Positions 52,287-61,983 of a stretch of 64,000 nt of DNA are shown here, piece after piece; position 1 is the first letter of the stretch, and the number at the start of each line of letters is the position of its first letter. This stretch comes from Haemophilus influenzae (GTDB lineage Bacteria; Pseudomonadota; Gammaproteobacteria; Enterobacterales; Pasteurellaceae). The DNA lies in NCBI GenBank assembly GCA_923172585.1, contig OV298644.1, forward strand, positions 1,319,427 to 1,383,426, in the 5' to 3' direction. The notes beneath the pieces were generated by a model that saw only the letters and a list, made by a program, of their open reading frames with translations, was not told the origin of the DNA and did no database searches. The position numbers and the translations under genes are program-made.

Positions 52287-53441
52287 ATGTCTAGCTATTT
52301 ATTTACATCTGAATCAGTCTCTGAAGGGCATCCAGATAAAATTGCCGATCAAATTTCTGATGCAGTACTTGATGAAATCCTAAAACAAGATCCAAAAGCA
52401 CGAGTAGCTTGTGAAACCTATGTAAAAACGGGGATGGCATTGGTGGGTGGGGAAATTACCACATCAGCATGGGTCGATATTGAGAATTTAACCCGTAAAG
52501 TGATTTGTGATATTGGTTATGAACATTCTGAAATGGGTTTTGATGGTCATTCTTGTGCGGTGCTTAATGCGATTGGTAAACAATCTGAAGATATTAATCA
52601 AGGCGTTGATCGTGAAAATCCATTAGATCAAGGCGCAGGCGACCAAGGTATTATGTTTGGTTATGCCACCAATGAAACGGATGTATTAATGCCTGCAGCT
52701 ATTACTTATGCACATCGTTTAATGGAAAAACAATCTGAAGTGCGTAAAAGCGGTAAATTAGCATGGTTACGCCCAGATGCGAAAAGCCAAGTTACTTTAA
52801 AATATGAAGATAATAAAATTGTTGGTGTGGATGCGGTTGTGCTTTCTACTCAACATTCTGAAGAAGTTAGCCAAGAAGATTTACATGAAGGTGTGATGGA
52901 AGAAATTATCAAACCTGTGTTACCAAGTGAATGGCTTTCTAAAGAAACAAAATTCTTCATTAACCCGACTGGTCGTTTTGTTATTGGTGGACTGATGGGC
53001 GATTGTGGTTTAACTGGCCATAAAATCATCGTGGATACTTACGGTGGTGCTGCTCGTCATGGTGGTGGCGCATTCTCAGGAAAAGATCCATCTAAAGTAG
53101 ATCGTTCTGCGGCTTATGCTGCACGTTATGTCGCAAAAAATATTGTTGCAGCTGGTTTAGCAGATCGTTGTGAAATCCAACTTTCTTATGCGATTGCTGT
53201 GGCTGATCCAACATCTATCATGGTCGAAACCTTTGGAACTGGAAAAGTTGCAAATGAATTATTAGTGTCATTAGTTCGTGAGTTTTTTGATTTACGTCCT
53301 TATGGCTTAATTAAAATGTTAGATTTAATTCAACCAATCTATCGTGAAACGGCAGCTTATGGCCATTTCGGTCGTGAGCAATTCCCTTGGGAAAAAGTGG
53401 ATCGCGAAGAAGATTTACGTATTGCAGCAGGATTAAAATAA
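52287..53441 (+). CDS. metK: S-adenosylmethionine synthetase
   Basis: Makes S-adenosylmethionine from methionine and ATP; 384 residues from [18 protein letters not shown]. An ATG five codons earlier is less likely because GAAGAGAGA, the ribosome site, lies between the two. Signatures [15 protein letters not shown] (about residues 117-131) and [19 protein letters not shown] (about 260-278) are present. A MetJ operator overlaps the promoter. Confidence 0.97.
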   Translation: MSSYLFTSESVSEGHPDKIADQISDAVLDEILKQDPKARVACETYVKTGMALVGGEITTSAWVDIENLTRKVICDIGYEHSEMGFDGHSCAVLNAIGKQSEDINQGVDRENPLDQGAGDQGIMFGYATNETDVLMPAAITYAHRLMEKQSEVRKSGKLAWLRPDAKSQVTLKYEDNKIVGVDAVVLSTQHSEEVSQEDLHEGVMEEIIKPVLPSEWLSKETKFFINPTGRFVIGGLMGDCGLTGHKIIVDTYGGAARHGGGAFSGKDPSKVDRSAAYAARYVAKNIVAAGLADRCEIQLSYAIAVADPTSIMVETFGTGKVANELLVSLVREFFDLRPYGLIKMLDLIQPIYRETAAYGHFGREQFPWEKVDREEDLRIAAGLK

Positions 53442-53474
53442 TAGGCTTGAATTTTTAGTTTGAAAGGCTTATAT

Positions 53475-53503
53475 TGAAAAGGCAACAAGGTTTCTTGTTG
53501 CCT
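53475..53503. terminator. Hairpin terminator shared by metK and the small-peptide unit
   Basis: AAGGCAACAAG and CTTGTTGCCTT are perfect 11-base arms around GTTT. On the minus strand they are followed by TTC-AATAT after TTTT, suiting the end of the peptide unit; on the plus strand they follow metK. Confidence 0.75.
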
Positions 53504-53516
53504 TGACTGATAAGTG

Positions 53517-53582
53517 TTACCAAGCTGGCGAGCTATACAGTAACACAATAAATGTGATGACGATTATAAAGATAATTTTCAT
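53517..53582 (-). CDS. 21-residue hydrophobic peptide, type I toxin-like
   Basis: An open frame of 21 codons starts ATG at 53580-53582. It reads MKIIFIIVITF then IVLLYSSPAW and a TAA. A strong ribosome site GGGAGA (53591-53596) lies 8 bases upstream. The peptide is one hydrophobic helix with an aromatic C-terminus, the build of Ibs-type and related type I toxins. It has an extended -10 promoter (TGATAGAAT, 53683-53691), a leader of about 94 bases with two hairpins, and a terminator. No convincing promoter for an antisense RNA was found. Toxin function is an inference from form; a leader or membrane microprotein is the alternative. Confidence 0.6.
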   Translation of the reverse strand: MKIIFIIVITFIVLLYSSPAW

Positions 53583-53597
53583 CAATTTTGTCTCCCA

Positions 53598-53658
53598 ATC
53601 AGTGTTAAAACAAACTGATCGAGATGATTGCATTACCTGACCCCCCAGTCAGGTAATG
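53598..53658 (-). repeat. Two hairpins in the leader of the small-peptide unit
   Basis: CATTACCTGAC (53631-53641) and GTCAGGTAATG (53648-53658) are perfect 11-base arms around a six-base C-rich loop. ATCAGT(...)ACTGAT (53598-53619) forms a second stem just upstream of the ribosome site. Further partial copies of ACCTGACC lie at 53664-53671. Structured leaders that mask the start are typical of type I toxin messages. Confidence 0.7.
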
Positions 53659-53682
53659 ACAACACCTGACCAGCCACTGATC

Positions 53683-53691
53683 ATTCTATCA
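53683..53691 (-). promoter_or_regulatory. Extended -10 promoter of the small-peptide unit
   Basis: On the minus strand TGATAGAAT fits TG-N-TATAAT with one change. No good -35 is visible, as is common for extended -10 promoters. The start would be near 53676, giving a transcript of about 200 nt to the terminator at 53475. Confidence 0.5.
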
Positions 53692-53695
53692 TATA

Positions 53696-53726
53696 AAAAC
53701 CGCTTATCTAGCGGTTTTTGCTTTTA
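53696..53726. terminator. Hairpin terminator immediately before sprT
   Basis: AAAAACCGCT and AGCGGTTTTT are perfect arms around TATC, and a T-rich run follows on the plus strand. It ends only 4 bases before the sprT ATG, so it may end a plus-strand RNA opposite the small-peptide unit, or shape the sprT leader. Confidence 0.75.
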
Positions 53727-53729
53727 CCG

Positions 53730-54245
53730 ATGACATCAATATCACTCATTCCATTTCGTCATTTAAAAATGCAAGTGCAACGCAAATTGAATCAGTCTTT
53801 GCTGCTTGCAGAGGCTTATTTTAAGCGAAAATTTACAATGCCAGAGGTAAATTATGAGTTGCGTGGCATAAAGGCAGGCGTGGCTTACCTACAAAAAAAT
53901 GAAATAAAATTTAACCGCACTTTATTGCAAGAAAATACGGATGAATTTATTCGACAAGTCGTGCCACATGAGCTTGCGCATTTGATTGTGTATCAAATGT
54001 TTGGTCGCGTAAAACCACACGGGAAAGAGTGGCAGCTTGTAATGAATGAAATTTTTAAGCTTCCCGCAGACACTTGCCATCAATTTGATATAAAAAATGT
54101 GCAAGGTAAAACCTTTGAATATCGTTATGCTTGCCAAACCCATTTTCTAACTATTCGTCGGCATAACAAAATAATGAAAGAAAACATCGAATATTTGTGT
54201 AAAAAATGTAAGGGAAAATTAGTTTTTGTCGATGATGAAGAATAA
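53730..54245 (+). CDS. sprT: SprT-family zinc metalloprotease-like protein
   Basis: A SprT-like protein of 171 residues from [12 protein letters not shown]; a TTG four codons upstream falls in the terminator. The zinc site HELAH is at residues 80-84 in [16 protein letters not shown], with HGKEW downstream (third ligand region). A C-terminal zinc ribbon shows Cys in [15 protein letters not shown] and LCKKCKGKL. Related eukaryotic Spartan cleaves DNA-protein crosslinks; the bacterial role is poorly known. No clear Shine-Dalgarno sequence is seen, because the leader is a terminator hairpin. Confidence 0.88.
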   Translation: MTSISLIPFRHLKMQVQRKLNQSLLLAEAYFKRKFTMPEVNYELRGIKAGVAYLQKNEIKFNRTLLQENTDEFIRQVVPHELAHLIVYQMFGRVKPHGKEWQLVMNEIFKLPADTCHQFDIKNVQGKTFEYRYACQTHFLTIRRHNKIMKENIEYLCKKCKGKLVFVDDEE

Positions 54246-54295
54246 TTTTTGTGATATATTTTTCCAGTTTATTCAATAAATAAAGGAGTTATCCA

Positions 54296-54808
54296 ATGAA
54301 AAAATCTTTATTAGCAGTTATTGTTGGTGCATTTGCCTTTGCTTCTGTTGCAGATGCGAATATTTATGCTGAGGGCGATATCGGTTTATCTCAAACTAAA
54401 GCAAACGGTAGTAACAATACAAGAGTTGAACCTCGTGTATCCGTGGGTTATAAAGTAGGAAATACACGTGTTGCGGGTGATTATACTCATCATGGAAAAG
54501 TTGATGGCACAAAAATTCAAGGTTTAGGTGCATCAGTATTATATGATTTTGACACGAATTCTAAAGTGCAACCTTATGTTGGTGCTCGTCTAGCGACTAA
54601 TCAATTTAAATACACCAATCGCGCAGAACAAAAGTTTAAAAGTTCTTCTGATATTAAGCTCGGTTATGGGGTTGTAGCAGGTGCAAAATATAAGTTAGAT
54701 GGCAACTGGTACGCAAATGGTGGAGTTGAGTACAATCGTTTAGGTAATTTTGATAGTACCAAAGTTAATAATTATGGCGCGAAAGTTGGTGTGGGGTACG
54801 GATTCTAA
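54296..54808 (+). CDS. Opacity-type outer-membrane beta-barrel protein
   Basis: A small porin-like protein of 170 residues with a signal peptide (MKKSLLAVIVGAFAFASVADA). The mature part alternates polar and non-polar residues as membrane beta strands, with the Opa/OmpA-like turns VEPRVSVGYKVGNTRV and LQPYVGA-type VQPYVGARLATNQF, and ends in a C-terminal phenylalanine (GVGYGF) for Bam recognition. It resembles Neisseria opacity-family proteins but lacks long variable loops. The ribosome site is AAAGGAG. Role unknown; adhesion is possible. Confidence 0.85.
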   Translation: MKKSLLAVIVGAFAFASVADANIYAEGDIGLSQTKANGSNNTRVEPRVSVGYKVGNTRVAGDYTHHGKVDGTKIQGLGASVLYDFDTNSKVQPYVGARLATNQFKYTNRAEQKFKSSSDIKLGYGVVAGAKYKLDGNWYANGGVEYNRLGNFDSTKVNNYGAKVGVGYGF

Positions 54809-54849
54809 TTTTTAGAATATAAAAATCTTTTTTATAAAACACTTTAATT

Positions 54850-54884
54850 TAACGGTGATCGTTTAAAACAATCACCGTTATTTA
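54850..54884. terminator. Terminator after the opacity-type gene
   Basis: TAACGGTGAT (54850-54859) and ATCACCGTTA (54871-54880) are perfect arms followed by TTTATTTT. Confidence 0.85.
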
Positions 54885-54905
54885 TTTTGGGATTATTTCA
54901 ATACG

Positions 54906-55331
54906 CTAAAACCCAAAACTTACCCCAGTTGCAGTACCCACACCGTTATTGGTATCAGCAGAGCCAGAAAGGCTAATTACCATATTTGGTTTAGGCGTAT
55001 AACGGACTCCAGCTGCAACAGCAGATTGTCCTCGATAAGTCCCTAAAGCTACGCCAGTAATTTGGCGGGCTATGCCTCTTATTTTATTCCCCACTGAAAC
55101 CGAACCCGCAGTGCCTTTCCAAGTTGAAACTAATTTATTTTTAGCTGTTTCATAAGATTTAGTCGTATTGTCAATCTTAACTTGATTTGGATTAGCTGCG
55201 GTTTTCAACTGTTCCATATTGCTTTTTAACCCAGCAACTTCCTCTTTTTTTTTCGGCAAATCGTAAAGAATATTACGTAATTCTGCCAAATCAGCATAAT
55301 TTTGACGCTCTGTTTTAGAAGAATTTTCCAA
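54906..55331 (-). pseudogene. Remnant of a trimeric autotransporter adhesin (YadA-type anchor)
   Basis: An open frame of 141 codons, beginning at a TTG, without a signal peptide. A stop lies 9 codons further upstream with no ATG between. It contains a coiled-coil stalk (NYADLAELRNILYDLPKKKE, about residues 11-30) and a YadA-like anchor: GTYRGQSAVAAGVRY, then VISLSGSADTNNGVGTATGV ending in SFGF. The expected signal peptide and passenger domain are missing, so it looks like a 5'-truncated adhesin. A perfect CRP site lies about 20 bases before it. Alternatively it is a short expressed fragment with a lost start. Confidence 0.7.
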
Positions 55332-55350
55332 TGGCTTAATTTCAAAAATA

Positions 55351-55366
55351 TGTGATCAAGATCACA
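55351..55366. promoter_or_regulatory. Perfect CRP site upstream of the adhesin remnant
   Basis: TGTGATCAAGATCACA equals the consensus TGTGA-N6-TCACA, and the spacer is nearly palindromic too. It lies between the art operon terminator and the adhesin remnant, only about 20 bases from that frame, too close for ordinary activation of it as annotated. Confidence 0.75.
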
Positions 55367-55370
55367 AAAT

Positions 55371-55398
55371 AAAAAATCCCAACGGAGATTGGGATTTA
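55371..55398 (-). terminator. Terminator after artM
   Basis: On the minus strand AAATCCCAA(T)CT and (T)TGGGATTTTTT pair around CCG, ending in a T run. This closes the artPIQM unit. Confidence 0.85.
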
Positions 55399-55423
55399 AA
55401 ATCACTAAAAATTTTACTGCACT

Positions 55424-56107
55424 TTATGCTTTGCTTACTTCAAAACGTTCAAATGCCAACACTTTTTTCTCTAATTTACGTAGTAATAAAGTCGCAATGC
55501 CTGTGATAATTAAATAGATACCACCCGCAATGCCGTAAATTGTGAGTGCATCATATTCTGTACCATAAAGTTGGCGTGCGTAACCCATAATATCCATAAT
55601 CGTAATGGTGGATGCTAATGCCGTGCCTTTAAATACCAAAATAATTTCGTTACTGTAAGAAGGCAATGCACGTTTTAAGGCATAAGGAATTAAAATTTTT
55701 AAAGTTTGTATGCGGTTTAATCCTAATGCGCCACAACTTTCCCATTGTCCTTTGGGAATGGCTTTCACTGCACCGTGAAATAATTGGGTGGAATAGGCTG
55801 CACTGTTTAGTGCTAAAGCTAATGCAGCACAGAACCACGCATTGGATAAGACATACCATAATGGGCTGTCAATAATCCATTGGAATTGACCGGGTCCTGC
55901 ATAAATTAAAAAGAACTGTACTAACAGTGGCGTGCCTGTGAATAAAGTAAGGTATAAATTGACCGCACTTTTTATCCATTTATTTTCCATTGAAAGTAAA
56001 AAAGTAAGAAATAAGGCTAAAAAGAAAGCAATCAGTAAGGATACGACAGTAAGCAACAAACTCGTTGGAATCCCTTTTACGATCACGCTTAAATATTCTT
56101 GAAACAT
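55424..56107 (-). CDS. artM: Arginine ABC transporter permease ArtM
   Basis: An inner-membrane permease of the arginine importer, 227 residues with about five membrane segments. The permease EAA loop is SCGALGLNRIQTLKILIPYALKR-like (about residues 140-163). FTGTPLLVQFFLIYAGPGQF is a family hallmark. It overlaps artQ by one base (ATG/stop). Pairs with ArtQ. Confidence 0.93.
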   Translation of the reverse strand: MFQEYLSVIVKGIPTSLLLTVVSLLIAFFLALFLTFLLSMENKWIKSAVNLYLTLFTGTPLLVQFFLIYAGPGQFQWIIDSPLWYVLSNAWFCAALALALNSAAYSTQLFHGAVKAIPKGQWESCGALGLNRIQTLKILIPYALKRALPSYSNEIILVFKGTALASTITIMDIMGYARQLYGTEYDALTIYGIAGGIYLIITGIATLLLRKLEKKVLAFERFEVSKA

Positions 56108-56772
56108 TATTTCATGCCCCTTTCAAAACGAGTAAAACGCAGCTCTAATTTTCGAATACCAACTTGGCTAATTAATGTCACTGCCAAATAAATTAACGCA
56201 GCAATACCATACCAAGTAAAAGGCTGATGGGTGTTGGTATTAATCAGATCCGCTTGGCGCATCAAATCGTCCACACCAATTAATGAAACCAATGCCGTAT
56301 CTTTTAGCAATACAAGCCATTGGTTGCTTAAACCAGGTAAGGCGTGACGCCATACTTGTGGCATAACAATATGAATGAACGTATAGCTTTTGCTTAAGCC
56401 TAACGCTGCACCTGATTCCCATTGTCCTTTTGGTATGGCTTGAATTGCACCGCGTAATGTTTGTGAAGCATAAGCTGCAAAAATGAGAGAAAGCGCAAAC
56501 ACACCACAGCCAAATGCCCCAAATTCAATGTATTCTCCTGTCAGCATTTCTACTAATTCAGTAGAACCAAAATAGACAAGTAATACAACAATAATTTCGG
56601 GTAAGCCACGTAATAATGCCACAAATACTGTCATCGGCTTGCCAACAAAGCGATTTGCTTCAAGCACGGCAAAAATAAGGCTTAAAAATAAGCCTAAGAG
56701 CAATGAACAGACCGCAAGCCCTAAAGTCATTAGAGCAGCGGTAAACATTAAAGAAAGAAAGTCAGAAAACAT
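56107..56772 (-). CDS. artQ: Arginine ABC transporter permease ArtQ
   Basis: The second permease, 221 residues with five membrane segments. It has [20 protein letters not shown] (about residues 48-67) and the EAA loop [20 protein letters not shown] (about 136-155). Its start is 3 bases after artI. ArtQ and ArtM form the channel driven by ArtP. Confidence 0.93.
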   Translation of the reverse strand: MFSDFLSLMFTAALMTLGLAVCSLLLGLFLSLIFAVLEANRFVGKPMTVFVALLRGLPEIIVVLLVYFGSTELVEMLTGEYIEFGAFGCGVFALSLIFAAYASQTLRGAIQAIPKGQWESGAALGLSKSYTFIHIVMPQVWRHALPGLSNQWLVLLKDTALVSLIGVDDLMRQADLINTNTHQPFTWYGIAALIYLAVTLISQVGIRKLELRFTRFERGMK

Positions 56773-56775
56773 AAA

Positions 56776-57495
56776 TTATTTTGTCATCCATTTATCATAG
56801 ATTTTTTGGTATTCGCCATTTGCTTTAATTGCAGCTAAACCTTTGTTTAATTGTGCAGCCAAATCTTTGTTTGATTTGTGCATTGCAATACCTAAACCAT
56901 TACCAAAATATTTTTTATTGGTTACTTTTTCGCCTATAAATTGAATTTCTGGCTCTTTGGAAATCATATCGGAAAGCACTGCGGTATCGCCCAAAATAAT
57001 GTCAATCCGACCGCTCTTTAAGTCTAAAATGGCATTTTGTAAACTTGCATAGGATTTTGGACTATATTGCTTGGTTTCTGCTACGGTATATTGTTGGAAT
57101 GTTGTACCATTTTGAACACCTATATTTTTTGCACTTTCTAAGGTTGCTTTGCCTTTAAGAGCAACATAGCTTGCAGAGCTATCGTAATACGCATCAGAGA
57201 ATAACACTTGTTTTGCACGAGCATCGGTAATATCGATTGCGGAAATTGCTGCATCAAAACGTTTTGCTTTTAAACTTGGAATTAATGAATCAAAGGTTTC
57301 GCTCTTGAATTTACAGGTTGCTTGAATTTCTTGACAAATTGCATTCGCCACATCCACATCAAAACCAATAATTTCGCCTTTTGCATTTGTGGTTTCAAAT
57401 GGTGGATAGCTAGGTTCCATTGCAAAAGTGAGTTCTTGTGCGCTTACAGCAATAGATGATCCCAATAAAATGGCAGTTAATAATGTTTTTTTCAT
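56776..57495 (-). CDS. artI: Periplasmic arginine-binding protein ArtI
   Basis: The solute-binding protein of the arginine importer; 239 residues. Signal peptide [20 protein letters not shown], then the SBP_bac_3 start [20 protein letters not shown], the [10 protein letters not shown] signature (about residues 44-53) and [16 protein letters not shown]. The operon has a single binding protein where E. coli has artI and artJ. Confidence 0.93.
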   Translation of the reverse strand: MKKTLLTAILLGSSIAVSAQELTFAMEPSYPPFETTNAKGEIIGFDVDVANAICQEIQATCKFKSETFDSLIPSLKAKRFDAAISAIDITDARAKQVLFSDAYYDSSASYVALKGKATLESAKNIGVQNGTTFQQYTVAETKQYSPKSYASLQNAILDLKSGRIDIILGDTAVLSDMISKEPEIQFIGEKVTNKKYFGNGLGIAMHKSNKDLAAQLNKGLAAIKANGEYQKIYDKWMTK

Positions 57496-57512
57496 CGTAA
57501 GTTCCTTATTTT

Positions 57513-58244
57513 CTAGTGAGAAAGATAGTGTTTAAATTGTTCCGTTTTTGGATTTTCAAAGCAATCAGCCGATCCCATTTCGACGATTTTACCTTGTTCC
57601 ATATAGACGACTTTTGTCGCTACTTTTTGCGCCACATTGACTTCGTGGGTTACAATCACTTGCGTAATGCCAGTTTCTTGTAATTCTTTAATAATATCTA
57701 CAACTTGCGCTGTAATTTCTGGATCTAATGCAGCCGTTGGTTCATCAAATAATAGAACTTGTGGCTTCATCATTAGTGCGCGCGCTATTGCAACACGTTG
57801 TTGCTGACCGCCTGATAAATGCAATGGAAAGCGATCGGCAAGTTGTTCTAAACGTAAACGTTTTAACAATTCCATTGCATCGGTTTTCGCTTCACTTTCA
57901 CTCACGCCACGCACTTTCATTGGTGCTTCAATTAAGTTTTCAATTACCGTTAAGTGCGGCCAAAGATGATATTGTTGAAAAACCATTCCTACATCTTGAC
58001 GTAATTGTCGGATTGCTTTGGGATTTGCCATTGCATTGGATAAATTAAATTCATTGTTTGCAATGCTTAATTCGCCAGATTTTGGCACTTCTAACAAATT
58101 TAATGTGCGAATTAATGTACTTTTGCCTGCACCACTTGGGCCCAGCAACACAACGGTATCGCCTTCTTCTGCTTCAAGGTTAATATCAAATAACGTTTGT
58201 GATGAACCGTAAAAGAAATTGAGATTTTTAACACGAATAGCCAT
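57513..58244 (-). CDS. artP: Arginine ABC transporter ATPase ArtP
   Basis: The cytoplasmic ATPase of the arginine importer; 243 residues. Walker [16 protein letters not shown] (about residues 35-49), signature [17 protein letters not shown] (about 143-159) and Walker [15 protein letters not shown]. It is the first gene of artP-artI-artQ-artM, and an ArgR-like box lies about 45 bases upstream. Confidence 0.95.
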   Translation of the reverse strand: MAIRVKNLNFFYGSSQTLFDINLEAEEGDTVVLLGPSGAGKSTLIRTLNLLEVPKSGELSIANNEFNLSNAMANPKAIRQLRQDVGMVFQQYHLWPHLTVIENLIEAPMKVRGVSESEAKTDAMELLKRLRLEQLADRFPLHLSGGQQQRVAIARALMMKPQVLLFDEPTAALDPEITAQVVDIIKELQETGITQVIVTHEVNVAQKVATKVVYMEQGKIVEMGSADCFENPKTEQFKHYLSH

Positions 58245-58289
58245 TTTTCTTCTCTATGCTTTATAAGATGAAAAAATATTACATTTTTA

Positions 58290-58303
58290 TGCATAATTAT
58301 GCA
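58290..58303. promoter_or_regulatory. ArgR-like operator before artP
   Basis: TGCATAATTATGCA is a perfect 14-base palindrome. The ARG box core is TGAATAATTATTCA, so it differs at one symmetrical pair. E. coli art genes are repressed by ArgR, and the position just upstream of artP fits. Only one clear box is seen, where ArgR usually binds two. Confidence 0.55.
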
Positions 58304-58315
58304 AGTGCTATTAAT

Positions 58316-58343
58316 AAAAAATCCCAAAAAATTTTGGGATTTA
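58316..58343 (-). terminator. Terminator after gmhA
   Basis: On the minus strand AAATCCCAAAA and TTTTGGGATTT pair and a T run follows. It separates gmhA from the art operon. Confidence 0.8.
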
Positions 58344-58370
58344 AAAAACTCGCTTGAAATCAACCGCACT

Positions 58371-59021
<651 letters not shown>

Positions 59022-59038
59022 CTAATTAAAAATTCATC

Positions 59039-59083
59039 TTTTTTCGATGAAATAATGATTTTTTGCGATTTAGATCGAAAAAA
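59039..59083. repeat. Inverted repeat between gmhA and ligA
   Basis: CTTTTTTCGAT and ATCGAAAAAATAAG are opposed arms about 24 bases apart in the divergent gap between gmhA and ligA. It may be an operator or a cruciform; nothing else is seen in the gap. Confidence 0.4.
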
Positions 59084-59161
59084 TAAGTTTGAGTAGTTGG
59101 GGATTTTTCAAGATATGTTTATCTTACGTAAATTCTTAGCCCTTTAATTTTCAAAAACACA

Positions 59162-59967
59162 ATGAAATTTTACCGCACTTTGTTACTTTTCTTTGCTAGT
59201 TCTTTTGCTTTTGCTAACTCAGATTTAATGCTTCTTCATACCTACAATAATCAACCCATAGAGGGTTGGGTGATGTCTGAAAAGTTAGATGGCGTACGCG
59301 GTTATTGGAATGGAAAGCAATTATTAACCCGACCAGGGCAACCTTTATCGCCGCCAGCTTATTTCATTAAGGATTTTCCGCCTTTTGCGATTGATGGCGA
59401 ATTATTTAGTGAGCGAAATCATTTTGAGGAAATTTCATCCATCACAAAATCTTTTAAAGGCGATGGTTGGGCAAAACTTAAATTGTATGTTTTTGATGTG
59501 CCTGATGCAGAGGGCAATTTATTTGAGCGTTTAGCTAAATTGAAAGCCTATCTACTTGAATATCCTACAACTTATATTGAAATTATTGAGCAAATTCCTG
59601 TTAAAGATAAAACTCATTTATATCAATTTCTTGCACAAGTCGAAAATTTGCAAGGCGAGGGCGTTGTTGTACGTAACCCTAATGCACCTTATGAACGTAA
59701 GCGAAGCTCACAAATTTTAAAATTGAAAACAGCACGAGATGAAGAATGTACGGTTATTGCACACCATAAAGGCAAAGGACAATTTGAAAATGTGATGGGG
59801 GCTTTAACTTGTAAAAATCATCGGGGAGAATTTAAAATCGGTTCGGGTTTTAATTTAAACGAACGAGAAAATCCCCTCCGATAGGATCTGTGATTACTTA
59901 TAAATATCGAGGCATTACGAATAGTGGAAAACCTCGATTTGCAACCTATTGGCGAGAGAAAAAATGA
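59162..59967 (+). pseudogene. ligA: ATP-dependent DNA ligase with signal peptide, one-base loss near the end
   Basis: A minimal ATP-dependent ligase. A signal peptide (MKFYRTLLLFFASSFAFA) is followed by the nucleotidyl-transfer lysine K41 in SEKLDGVRGYW, then FAIDGELF and GEGVVVRNPNAPY (motif IV), and KLKTARDEECTV (motif V). As written it stops at 59884. One more C in the run 59873-59876 restores NERENPPPIGSVITYKYRGI and a stop at 59965-59967 (268 residues, the length I recall for H. influenzae). The lost piece is the end of the OB domain. An exported ligase fits the uptake-competent lifestyle, but its role is unclear. Confidence 0.9.
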
Positions 59968-59995
59968 GCCTATTTATAAATCTGACAAAATGAAT

Positions 59996-60979
59996 TTAAT
60001 CAATATGGAAACAAGCGATTAATTTTCCATCAGTATATTGTTCCAAGTGCGGTTGATTTTCACGACATTTTTCTGTCGCTTTCCAACAACGAGGATTAAA
60101 TGCACAGCCTTTTGGTGGATTAATCGGGCTTGGTAATTCGCCTGTCAGCTTAATACGCTCACGGCGCAAGTTTGGCGACAAACGTGGCGTTGCTGAAAGT
60201 AACGCTTTGGTATAAGGATGCTGAGGATTAGAAAAAATCTGCTCTGTCGTCCCTTTTTCAATACAACGACCTAGATACATTACCATCACTTCATCAGCGA
60301 TATGTTCTACCACAGAAAGATCGTGTGAAATGAACACGTAAGACAAGCCTAATTCATCTTGTAAATCCATCATTAAATTCAGTACTTGTGCACGCACGGA
60401 AACATCCAATGCAGAAACAGGCTCATCGGCAACGACAACATCTGGATCTAACATTAAACCACGAGCGATGGCAATACGTTGGCGTTGTCCGCCTGAGAAC
60501 ATGTGAGGATAACGATCATAAAATTCAGCGCGCAAGCCCACTTTTTCCATCATCGATAAAACTTTTTCTCGACGTTCTTTGGCGGAAAGTTTTGTATTGA
60601 TGATTAATGGTTCTTCCAAAATTGAACCAATCTTTTTGCGTGGATTTAACGATGCGTAAGGATTTTGAAAAACTATTTGAATTTTTTTACGACGTAGTGC
60701 TTTTGTTTCAGAATCATTTTCTAAAAAATTATGTCCTTTGTAATAAAGTTCGCCTTTGGTTGGTTCTTCAATCATTGTCAATAAACGACCTAGCGTTGAT
60801 TTTCCACAACCTGATTCACCCACGACTGCTAAAGTTTTACCTCGTTCAAGCTGAAAAGAGACACCATCCAACGCTTTTACTTGCTGTGGTTTTGCAAACA
60901 AGCCTTTTTTTACAGGGTAATATTTTTTTAAGCCAATGGCATTTAATAATGGCGTATTTTCTTTTACTTCATTCGTCAT
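59996..60979 (-). CDS. dppF: Dipeptide ABC transporter ATPase DppF
   Basis: The second ATPase of the dipeptide importer; 327 residues. Walker A GESGCGKSTLGRLL (about residues 54-67), signature FSGGQRQRIAIARGLM (about 160-175), Walker B VVADEPVSALD, and the C-terminal oligopeptide-transporter cysteine region GCAFNPRCWKATEKC, which may hold an iron-sulfur cluster. It is the last gene of dppBCDF, 2 bases after dppD. Only 28 bases separate it from the convergent ligA end. Confidence 0.94.
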   Translation of the reverse strand: MTNEVKENTPLLNAIGLKKYYPVKKGLFAKPQQVKALDGVSFQLERGKTLAVVGESGCGKSTLGRLLTMIEEPTKGELYYKGHNFLENDSETKALRRKKIQIVFQNPYASLNPRKKIGSILEEPLIINTKLSAKERREKVLSMMEKVGLRAEFYDRYPHMFSGGQRQRIAIARGLMLDPDVVVADEPVSALDVSVRAQVLNLMMDLQDELGLSYVFISHDLSVVEHIADEVMVMYLGRCIEKGTTEQIFSNPQHPYTKALLSATPRLSPNLRRERIKLTGELPSPINPPKGCAFNPRCWKATEKCRENQPHLEQYTDGKLIACFHID

Positions 60980-60981
60980 TA

Positions 60982-61974
60982 TTAAGCTCCTTGATATTCA
61001 ACTGGATTGCCTTGCTCGTTCAGCGGAGTATGGCATTTTACTTTACGCGAACCGATATGATGCAATTGAGGTTCAACTTGGCGACAATATTCGGTGGCAT
61101 AAGGGCAGCGAGGATTTAATAAACAGCCTGTTGGGCGATCGTATTTTCCAGGGACGACCCCTTGTAATGATTCTAAGCGAGATTTTCCCTCTGCAAATTC
61201 AGGTAATGAACGTAACAAGGCTTGTGTGTAAGGGTGTTTTGGCTCGCGGAAAATATCTTTTGCGGTGCCTTCTTCAACGATTTGTCCAGCATACATCACG
61301 ATAATTCGCTCTGCCGCTTCAGCCACAAGTGCTAGATCGTGAGTAATCAAAATTAGGGACATACATTCTTTCTTTTGCAATTCAAGTAAGAGTTCCATAA
61401 TTTGAGCTTGGATAGTCACGTCCAATGCCGTGGTTGGTTCGTCAGCAATCAATAATTTAGGTCTGCAAGCAATTGCCATCGCAATCATCACGCGCTGGCT
61501 CATTCCACCAGACAGCTGATGGGGATAAACATCAATCCGAGATTCAGGATCAGGAATACCGACCAATTTTAAAAGCTCTAAAGTGCGGTCTTTTCTCGCC
61601 TTTTTTGTGCCGCCCTCGTGAGTTTTTAACGCCTCCATAATTTGGAAGCCCACAGTATAAGCTGGATTCAAACTTGTCATCGGATCTTGGAAAATCATTG
61701 CTACATCAGCACCAATAAGCTGGCGTTTAGCTTTACTCTCTAAAGTGAGTAAATCAGTATTTTCAAATTGCAAGGATTCAGCAGATACACGTCCAGGATG
61801 ATCAATTAATCCCATAATTGCGAGAGAACTCACAGATTTACCCGAACCTGATTCTCCCACAATGCCAAGCACTTCGCCTTGTGCGACTTGATAGCTAATG
61901 CGATCCACTGCTTTAAATGGCGTTTTTTTATCGCCAAAGTGAACAGAAAGTTCTTTTACGTCTAATAATGCCAT
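60982..61974 (-). CDS. dppD: Dipeptide ABC transporter ATPase DppD
   Basis: The first ATPase of the dipeptide importer; 330 residues. Walker [17 protein letters not shown] (about residues 39-54), signature [16 protein letters not shown], Walker [15 protein letters not shown], and the C-terminal [15 protein letters not shown] cysteine region. It follows dppC by 9 bases and pairs with DppF. Confidence 0.94.
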   Translation of the reverse strand: MALLDVKELSVHFGDKKTPFKAVDRISYQVAQGEVLGIVGESGSGKSVSSLAIMGLIDHPGRVSAESLQFENTDLLTLESKAKRQLIGADVAMIFQDPMTSLNPAYTVGFQIMEALKTHEGGTKKARKDRTLELLKLVGIPDPESRIDVYPHQLSGGMSQRVMIAMAIACRPKLLIADEPTTALDVTIQAQIMELLLELQKKECMSLILITHDLALVAEAAERIIVMYAGQIVEEGTAKDIFREPKHPYTQALLRSLPEFAEGKSRLESLQGVVPGKYDRPTGCLLNPRCPYATEYCRQVEPQLHHIGSRKVKCHTPLNEQGNPVEYQGA

Positions 61975-61983
61975 TCTGTTTTC

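Noticed and set aside
53514-53546. GTGTTAC / GTAACAC inverted repeat as a separate regulatory element
   Set aside because: It lies inside the small peptide's coding frame and stop; I treat it as part of that unit rather than a site of its own.
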